From Geobacteraceae bacterium (GTDB lineage: Bacteria > Desulfobacterota > Desulfuromonadia > Geobacterales > Geobacteraceae), in NCBI GenBank assembly GCA_009773645.1, contig WSYB01000001.1, forward strand, positions 1-64,000: a DNA stretch of 64,000 nt. The letters are read 5' to 3'. This document shows positions 42,772-49,628 of the stretch, piece by piece; the first letter of the stretch is position 1, and each line of letters begins with the position of its first letter. A program made the translations under genes and the position numbers. Below the pieces are notes generated by a model. It was not told where the DNA came from. It was given only the letters and a program-made list of their open reading frames with translations, and did no database searches.

Positions 42772-43445
42772 GTAAAACCTTAAAGATAGGGGTCCTGGCA
42801 TCGGGTAGCGGCACAAACCTTCAATCCATCATCGACCGCATCGAAGAGGGAACGCTTCAGGCTGAAATCGCCTGTGTGATCAGCAACAATGTCGGGGCCT
42901 TTGCGTTGGAGCGGGCACGCAGGCACAATATCCCATCCGTGTATCTTGACCACCGGCTCTTTTCCGGCAGAAGCGCTTACGACGCCGCGCTCGTTGAAAC
43001 GCTGCTCGATCACCAGGTTGAACTGGTGGTGCTGGCAGGATTTATGCGCATACTGACGCCGGTGATCATAGACGCATTCCCCATGAAGATCATGAACATC
43101 CACCCTGCCCTTCTTCCCGCGTTTCCCGGCCTCCATGCGCAAAAACAGGCCCTTGACTATGGTGTCAAGATCGCCGGCTGTACCGTCCATTTTGTGGACG
43201 CGGGGACCGACACCGGTCCGATAATCATCCAGGCCGCCGTGCCGGTTCAGGAAGATGATACGGAAGAGACCCTCTCTGCCAGGATTCAGGTAGAGGAGCA
43301 CCGCATCTATCCGGAAGCTGTCAGGCTCTTTGTCGAAGGGCGCCTGCGGACGGACGGAAGAAGGGTGATAGTGAGCGGGCAGCCTGAGTATACCAGCAAT
43401 TCTTTCGCAAACCCATCTGCTTTGTATTCCCTCGGGGATACTTAA
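42765..43445 (+). CDS. purN: Phosphoribosylglycinamide formyltransferase
   Basis: 226 aa GAR transformylase, third step of purine synthesis, using 10-formyl-THF. IGVLASGSGTNLQSIID at the start, the formyl-THF region NIHPALLPAFPGLHAQ with the catalytic Asn/His, and HFVDAGTDTGPIIIQA. Start GTG at 42765 is supplied by a repeat array; the first codons (MRSKTLKIGVL) are thus partly repeat-derived. C-terminal tail of about 20 residues is longer than in E. coli PurN. Confidence 0.95.
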   Translation: MRSKTLKIGVLASGSGTNLQSIIDRIEEGTLQAEIACVISNNVGAFALERARRHNIPSVYLDHRLFSGRSAYDAALVETLLDHQVELVVLAGFMRILTPVIIDAFPMKIMNIHPALLPAFPGLHAQKQALDYGVKIAGCTVHFVDAGTDTGPIIIQAAVPVQEDDTEETLSARIQVEEHRIYPEAVRLFVEGRLRTDGRRVIVSGQPEYTSNSFANPSALYSLGDT

Positions 43446-43570
43446 CGGCAGGTCTAACTCTTGCTGCCCTTATTCTTACCCCTTTTTAAGGGCAACTACC
43501 CTTTTTCCGCCACAACCCCCCCGGACCTCCCCTTATTTCTCCACCATCCTTATCGAACCGTGCCTGCTGC

Positions 43571-43753
43571 TCAGCCGCTTTGCTTAGGCGTTTTCCGACG
43601 TCTGGCAATATCCACAATCTTTCCGTCCTTAACCACATAGCATGGGGTTTTTGTTTGCCTCGCCAGCGTACGGGCTGATTTGGCAGCCCGTTTCAAGGCC
43701 TTGTCAACTCCTGCCAGGTCAGGATCTTTGGGCAATTCTTTTTTAACACTCAT
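43571..43753 (-). CDS. Small basic protein, putative antitoxin partner of the zeta-like kinase
   Basis: 60 aa, MSVKKELPKDPDLAGVDKAL, rich in Lys and Arg, with LARQTKTPCYVVKDGKIVDI. The start overlaps the 3' end of the zeta-like gene by 11 bases. Small proteins of this pattern sit next to zeta-like AAA ATPases in other genomes, so it may be the antidote, but this is inference. ATG at 43753 is preferred to a much longer frame that overlaps the kinase. Confidence 0.6.
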   Translation of the reverse strand: MSVKKELPKDPDLAGVDKALKRAAKSARTLARQTKTPCYVVKDGKIVDIARRRKTPKQSG

Positions 43754-44273
43754 TTTTCTCTCCCCACTCCAGTAACACCGGCACGTTGCCCGAGTTATCG
43801 TAAAGAATCCAGGCATCCACGATAGATTTGTACAGGTTTGCGAAATTCCGTAAGCCATGATCGAATCTGCGACGAACGACATGCTCAGGCACGTTGTGGC
43901 CGCCCTGTGCGACCCGACCGGCAACCCGCGCAACAGCCATGTCTGCATTCGGCAGACTCAGGAATATGAGCTTAACGTGGTAGCCAAGCTTCCGCCACTC
44001 GCTGATTTTGTAGAGATAAGAGCGCCCGCTCAGGGTCGTCTCAAAGGCAAAACTCCGCCTGGTGCGCACACAATTCTCAATCTCTTCGAGCATCATGCGA
44101 CCTGCGCGGACAGCCACCTTCTCGGGTTCGAAGGGGGCGAGCCCCGCTGCTATGAGATCGGCGTTGATAAAGGTCGGGCAGTGGGCTTCGTTAGGGAGAA
44201 ACTCACGGGCAAAGGTGGTCTTGCCGGCCCCGTTCGGGCCGGCGATGATGACGATTTTCAGTTCAGTGTTCAT
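43743..44273 (-). CDS. Zeta-toxin-like P-loop kinase
   Basis: 176 aa. Walker A IAGPNGAGKTTFAREF, then INADLIAAGLAPFEPE, FAFETTLSGRSYL and RVAGRVAQGGHNVPEHVV match zeta-type UDP-GlcNAc kinases or related P-loop phosphotransferases. Zeta toxins phosphorylate UDP-N-acetylglucosamine and block the cell wall pathway; for this subgroup the substrate is not known. Paired with the small gene downstream. An upstream direct repeat may bind the antitoxin. Confidence 0.8.
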   Translation of the reverse strand: MNTELKIVIIAGPNGAGKTTFAREFLPNEAHCPTFINADLIAAGLAPFEPEKVAVRAGRMMLEEIENCVRTRRSFAFETTLSGRSYLYKISEWRKLGYHVKLIFLSLPNADMAVARVAGRVAQGGHNVPEHVVRRRFDHGLRNFANLYKSIVDAWILYDNSGNVPVLLEWGEKNEC

Positions 44274-44294
44274 AACTCTTGATGTGTCATATTG

Positions 44295-44329
44295 CTTTCT
44301 ACCTGCAAATTGACTTGTTACTTTCTACC
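44295..44329. repeat. Direct repeat upstream of the zeta-like gene
   Basis: CTTTCTACC at 44295-44303 and 44321-44329, separated by 17 bases, within the presumed promoter region of the minus-strand zeta-like gene. Could be an operator. Confidence 0.35.
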
Positions 44330-44376
44330 AGAATCCAACCACATTTTCCATGAAAACTTTTTCGAGCAAATTAGGC

Positions 44377-44402
44377 AAAAAAGGCGGGTTATCACGCCGC
44401 CT
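44377..44402 (-). terminator. Rho-independent terminator downstream of the YkgJ-like gene
   Basis: Minus strand AAGGCGGCGTGATAACCCGCC then TTTTTTG. Stem AAGGCGG/CCGCCTT with loop, followed by a T run. Lies 7 bases after the YkgJ-like stop. Confidence 0.7.
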
Positions 44403-44408
44403 TCGCTT

Positions 44409-45089
44409 TCACCGTGCCAGCTTTTCCCCCCATTCCTTCCAGTCAAACCGATCAAAATCGATCAGAAGCGCAGTCGGAATGAAGGTGTCCAGCTCATTAA
44501 AGGGATGCTTAAAGAGTATGGTTGTAAACTGTCGGAAAAGCAGCAGTTCCTCTTTGAACAGTCGTGTGAATTCCCAACGCAGTTTCTCCATCTCAAGGGG
44601 ATTATCCCCGGTAAAATTAAGGGTGCACCATTCGTCGTGCAGGAGCTCGCCAGACACATCCAAGAGCGGTATGCCGTGGAGACGGCAGGTCATGGGGCGG
44701 TGGTCGTAGACGAGGCATCTGCCGTCCTCCGCGAGAAGGGGACAGGGGGTCTCGTCGTCGTCCGGCATAAGCGCCTCCCACTCCTCCTCGGGGCGGTAAT
44801 TGAGGAGATAGGGGCGGTCGAAGTCCGGCCAAAGCTCCTTAAGCCCAACGAGGCGCTGGAGGACCTTCTCCCGCACTTCCTCCCGCACTATAGAAGGAAG
44901 ACTGTTAAAACCGCTCTTGAGATAGCATGCGTCGAGCAGGGTGATGTCGAACAGCCCCCGGCAACATTCGGAACAGCCGGAACGACAGGCAATGGCCTGC
45001 GGATGGGCCGCAAGGCAACGGGTAAACCAGGCGTCAACCTCGGCGAGGAGGCGACCGTAGCTGTTTAGGGTTGTTTCAAGCTGTTTCAT
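44409..45089 (-). CDS. YkgJ-family cysteine-cluster protein
   Basis: About 226 aa. Cysteines cluster in ACRSGCSECCRG near residue 38-46, then CPLLAEDGRCLVYDHRPMTC about 80 residues later. This is the UPF0153/YkgJ zinc- or iron-sulphur-cluster pattern, of unknown function. ATG at 45089 is one option; an ATG 10 codons earlier (45119) also has no clear site. Last gene of the mazEF-fic run. Confidence 0.85.
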   Translation of the reverse strand: MKQLETTLNSYGRLLAEVDAWFTRCLAAHPQAIACRSGCSECCRGLFDITLLDACYLKSGFNSLPSIVREEVREKVLQRLVGLKELWPDFDRPYLLNYRPEEEWEALMPDDDETPCPLLAEDGRCLVYDHRPMTCRLHGIPLLDVSGELLHDEWCTLNFTGDNPLEMEKLRWEFTRLFKEELLLFRQFTTILFKHPFNELDTFIPTALLIDFDRFDWKEWGEKLAR

Positions 45090-45172
45090 CAGACTTTCAC
45101 CGGCGACTTTATACCTCATCGGCCGTCACCACATCAAACGGCACACCCAGTGCCTGGCGTCAAACTGAATCT

Positions 45173-45925
45173 TCATTGCGCATCACCCACAACCTTCAAC
45201 CCTTGCCGGGCGGAAGCCAGCACGTAGCCGGCAATCAACCGGTGAAACTCTTCTTTATCGCCGCCAATCTCAAGGGCGTGATAGTAGGCAAGCCGGCTTT
45301 CCGTTTCGCCCGGGATATTGGCAATGGGATAGCCATGCTGCAGCAAAATAAGATTCATAACCAGTCGAACCGTACGACCGTTTCCGTCAACAAAAGGATG
45401 AATGGTCACAATCCGCTCGTGCATCTCGGCTGCCAGAATAACCGGATGCAGCACCTGCCGCTGCTCCTCATAGAATCTGAAACAGTCCTCCATCAGTGAT
45501 GGAACCTGCCAAGGCTGGGGCGGAATATGGCGGCTGCCGCTGATGCTGACTGGGACACTGCGGTAGAGTCCGGCCTTTTCCCGATCGATGCTGTGCAGCA
45601 CGATGGCGTGGAGTTGCTTGACCAGGCTCTCGGTAAGCGGGGTAGCCTGCTGTACCAACTCGCGCAGGAACAACACCGCTTCATAGTGATTGATCGCCTC
45701 CAGATGCTCCCGCATCGACTTTCCCGCAACGGTCAACCCCTTGTGAATCACCAGATCGGTTTCGCGCAGGGTCAGCGTATTCCCTTCAATCCGGTTGCTT
45801 TCGTAGGTGTATTCGACCGCCAGCGCCTCGGAAATGCTCTCGTTATCCAGAGGCCGCAGTACATCAAGGCGTTTTTTCAGGTCATCAATTTCAGCCAGCA
45901 GTGAGTTTAATTCCAAATTCTCCAT
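45173..45925 (-). CDS. Fic-family adenylyltransferase with an N-terminal inhibitory motif
   Basis: 250 aa. The Fic core HPFVDGNGRTVRLVMN (HPFxxGNGR) is near residue 168. A [ST]xxxE[GN] motif, SNRIEGNT, lies N-terminally (about residue 38), so this is a class II, auto-inhibited Fic enzyme that AMPylates Tyr/Ser/Thr of targets. Target unknown. It follows mazF by 38 bases on the same strand with an AAAGGTAAACAT site. Confidence 0.93.
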   Translation of the reverse strand: MENLELNSLLAEIDDLKKRLDVLRPLDNESISEALAVEYTYESNRIEGNTLTLRETDLVIHKGLTVAGKSMREHLEAINHYEAVLFLRELVQQATPLTESLVKQLHAIVLHSIDREKAGLYRSVPVSISGSRHIPPQPWQVPSLMEDCFRFYEEQRQVLHPVILAAEMHERIVTIHPFVDGNGRTVRLVMNLILLQHGYPIANIPGETESRLAYYHALEIGGDKEEFHRLIAGYVLASARQGLKVVGDAQ

Positions 45926-45963
45926 ATGTTTACCTTTCCCGCGGCTTGAATTGTTCGAGTTGC

Positions 45964-46314
45964 TTATCGTCGAATATCCACCGCGGCAAGCAGCGCCTGC
46001 TCAACCTGGGTCAGCAACTCATCCGGAACCGCGCCGACTTTGTCAGTCAACTTGGCACGGTCAAGAGGGGTGATCTTGTGGCAAAGGGCGATGCTGTCGT
46101 TGGAGAGTCCGGTCATGCCGGCCGGGAGCGCCACTACGGTAGGGCCGCGGCGCTTTTGCCCGGCCGAGGTTGAGATAGGAACAACGATGATGGATCGCCA
46201 TCCGGGGGTCTGATTGAAGGCGTCGTGAGAAATGATGATGACCGGCCGCCGGCCGCTCTGTTCCGAACCCGAACGTGGCGCAAGGTTTGCCCAGTAGATG
46301 TCACCCCGGTTCAA
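45964..46314 (-). CDS. mazF: MazF/PemK-family endoribonuclease toxin
   Basis: 116 aa. MNRGDIYWANLAPRSGSEQS and RPVIIISHDAFN are the MazF signature. MazF toxins cleave mRNA, tRNA or rRNA at short sequences. The ATG overlaps the antitoxin stop (ATGA at 46314-46311), which gives translational coupling. Confidence 0.93.
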   Translation of the reverse strand: MNRGDIYWANLAPRSGSEQSGRRPVIIISHDAFNQTPGWRSIIVVPISTSAGQKRRGPTVVALPAGMTGLSNDSIALCHKITPLDRAKLTDKVGAVPDELLTQVEQALLAAVDIRR

Positions 46315-46580
46315 GGATGTTTCTCCGTATCGCTCAGGTGCTCAAGTGAAGCTGCCTCAAGGCTTTCATCCAGATCATCGGCGGTACCCGCACTCTGTGC
46401 GGCATAGCGGGCAATCTCCTCGTGAAGCGCCTGCTTTTCTTGCTGTTCAAGCCAGTATTCCACCGCCTGCTTTACCAACTGCGTGGCGGGCTTGCGCTGA
46501 CGTTGCGCCTCTGATCTGAGCCGGCTGTAAACATCAGTGGGGAGTGGAACGTGAAAGTTGTGGGATGTCACAGTTTTCAT
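46311..46580 (-). CDS. mazE: Antitoxin of the MazF pair, ribbon-helix-helix-like
   Basis: 89 aa from ATG at 46580 (AGGAGATATGCC upstream). MKTVTSHNFHVPLPTDVYSR then LRSEAQRQRKPATQLVKQAV resembles a CopG/ribbon-helix-helix DNA-binding domain, followed by an acidic helical C-terminus that would bind MazF. The frame extends further upstream but that part has no ribosome-binding site. A TATAAT (46605-46600) lies about 20 bases before the start. Confidence 0.85.
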   Translation of the reverse strand: MKTVTSHNFHVPLPTDVYSRLRSEAQRQRKPATQLVKQAVEYWLEQQEKQALHEEIARYAAQSAGTADDLDESLEAASLEHLSDTEKHP

Positions 46581-46654
46581 GGCATATCTCCTGCCATACA
46601 TTATAAGCCATAACAGTGGGCCAAACCGAAAAGAAATGAGGGAGGCGATTATGG

Positions 46655-46682
46655 AAAAGGCGGCCTGTCCAGGCCGCCTTTT
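46655..46682. terminator. Bidirectional rho-independent terminator (pyrE / mazE)
   Basis: AAAAGGCGGCCTGTCCAGGC continuing CGCCTTTT is a perfect 12-bp stem with a four-base loop (TGTC region), flanked by A and T runs. It lies 22 bases after the pyrE stop. Confidence 0.85.
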
Positions 46683-46704
46683 CATCGATATGCTATGAAG
46701 TTCC

Positions 46705-47253
46705 TTACCCCACTACCTCCGACTTGGTGAATATCGCCTTCAGCCAGTACCCTTCCTTCTCGATATTCTCCCGTCCCCCCTCTTCCCGGTCGACGAGAGT
46801 GACGATGCCGAGGACCTTGAGACCTTCCTCTTCCGCCCGGCGCACCGCCTTCATGGAAGAGCCGCCGGTAGTGACCACATCCTCGACGATGACCACCTTT
46901 GAGCCCGGCGGAAGGTTCTTGCGCCCTTCCAGCCACTGGCCGGTCCCGTGTCCCTTGGGCTCCTTGCGGATGATGAATGCGTGCATCGGCTTCCCGGCAA
47001 GATGCGCGGCGATGGAGGTGGCAGTTGCGATCGGGTCGGCTCCCAGCGTGATCCCCCCTACCCCGTCAATCCCTTCAATATCCTTGATCGCGTCGAAGAA
47101 GAGCTTCCCCACCAGGAGGCCCCCCTCGGCGTGGAGAGTGGTTTGCTTGCCGTCAAAATAAAAGTCGCTCTCCCGGCCTGAGGCAAGGGTGACTTTTCTT
47201 TTTTCGTAAGAGAGCTCTATGATGATCCGCTTCAGTCTTTCCCGTTCCGTCAT
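46705..47253 (-). CDS. pyrE: Orotate phosphoribosyltransferase
   Basis: 182 aa. PRPP motif VVIVEDVVTTGGSSMKAVRR, plus the flexible-loop segment RKEPKGHGTGQWLEG. Makes OMP from orotate, the step after PyrD/PyrK. ATG at 47253 is preferred (AAGGAG 8 bases upstream); a GTG at 47262 overlaps the purF stop. Last gene of the purB-to-pyrE run. Confidence 0.95.
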   Translation of the reverse strand: MTERERLKRIIIELSYEKRKVTLASGRESDFYFDGKQTTLHAEGGLLVGKLFFDAIKDIEGIDGVGGITLGADPIATATSIAAHLAGKPMHAFIIRKEPKGHGTGQWLEGRKNLPPGSKVVIVEDVVTTGGSSMKAVRRAEEEGLKVLGIVTLVDREEGGRENIEKEGYWLKAIFTKSEVVG

Positions 47254-47258
47254 GTATC

Positions 47259-48674
<1,416 letters not shown>

Positions 48675-48729
48675 GACAAACTCCTTAATTATCAGTCGTC
48701 AACCTGTGCCCGATTTTACCATGACGAGC

Positions 48730-48797
48730 AGGCAAAAGGCAAAGGGCAAAAGGCAAAACATATTTTCCGTTGGCCTTTTGCCGTTAGCCCTTTGCCG
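48730..48797. repeat. Heptamer hairpin array (purQ-purF spacer)
   Basis: Left arm AGGCAAA, AGGCAAA, GGGCAAA, AGGCAAA. Loop ACATATTTTCCG. Right arm TTGGCCT, TTTGCCG, TTAGCCC, TTTGCCG. Four units each, arms complementary (GGCAAA against TTTGCC). It begins three bases after the purQ stop codon on the minus strand. Confidence 0.9.
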
Positions 48798-48799
48798 GT

Positions 48800-49627
48800 T
48801 TATAGATGCTTCTTAACATATTCAGCGGCATTTTTAAACAGAATGAGGCCGTCCCCCTCTTCCGGGAGGTTTTCCCTGGTCCAGCGGGGATGGTTGACCC
48901 GGTGGACGAACGCCTCAGGATGGGGCATGAGTCCCATGAGGCGGCCTGTCTCATCGCAGATACCGGCAATGGCATTCACCGAGCCGTTGGGATTTAACGG
49001 GAATTCCATGGTAGGGGTACGGAACGCAGGATCGGAATATTTCAGGACCGCCAGGTTGTCTCGCTCGATTCTTTCCAGAGCCTCCGTGGAAGCCGCGACG
49101 AATTTCCCCTCCCCGTGGCGGATGGGGAGGTAGATCCCCTTTTCGATCCCCCCGGTAAAAATAGACGGGGAAGCGGGGTTGTTTTTCAGGTAGACCCAGC
49201 GGTCCTGGAAGCGACCGCAGTCGTTGAAGGTGAGGGTCGCCTCCTGCCTGAAATAATTGCCGTCAAAGGCCGGCAAAAGCCCCATCTTCACCATGAGTTG
49301 AAAGCCGTTGCAGACCCCTAGTATCGGCTTGCCGTCGTTGATAAAGCGCAGAAGCTGGTCGAACAGGTGCTCGGCCAGCTCGTCCACCCTGGCGTATTTG
49401 AAGCGGTTCGCCTGGGCCTTGGCGCTCCCCAGGTCGTCTCCGTCGAGAAAGCCGCCGGTCAGATTGAGAAAATGGAAGTCATCCAGCCGGATATCTCCCG
49501 CCAGAAGGTCGGAGATGTGGGCGATGACGGTCTCGTCGAACCCCCCCAGCCTGCAGGCATGGGCCGCCTCCCTCTCGCAGTTGGTGCCGTTGCCGGTAAT
49601 GACGATCGCGCGTGTTTTCTGTACCAT
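48800..49627 (-). CDS. purQ: Phosphoribosylformylglycinamidine synthase subunit PurQ
   Basis: 275 aa glutaminase. Nucleophile Cys in ILGVCNGFQLMVKMG, His/Glu in PHPEAFVH. It makes ammonia for PurL. It is longer than the ~230-aa B. subtilis PurQ because of inserts. Start ATG at 49627 overlaps the purL stop region. Works with the PurS-PurL fusion encoded next to it. Confidence 0.95.
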   Translation of the reverse strand: MVQKTRAIVITGNGTNCEREAAHACRLGGFDETVIAHISDLLAGDIRLDDFHFLNLTGGFLDGDDLGSAKAQANRFKYARVDELAEHLFDQLLRFINDGKPILGVCNGFQLMVKMGLLPAFDGNYFRQEATLTFNDCGRFQDRWVYLKNNPASPSIFTGGIEKGIYLPIRHGEGKFVAASTEALERIERDNLAVLKYSDPAFRTPTMEFPLNPNGSVNAIAGICDETGRLMGLMPHPEAFVHRVNHPRWTRENLPEEGDGLILFKNAAEYVKKHL

Positions 49628-49628
49628 C

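Noticed and set aside
43446-43570. Terminator after purN (AAGGG/CCCTT near 43487-43505)
   Set aside because: The stem is only 5 bp and the T run short; too weak to call as a feature.
48730-48797. Heptamer arrays as CRISPR repeats
   Set aside because: No spacers; units of 7 bases follow each other directly, and no cas genes are present.
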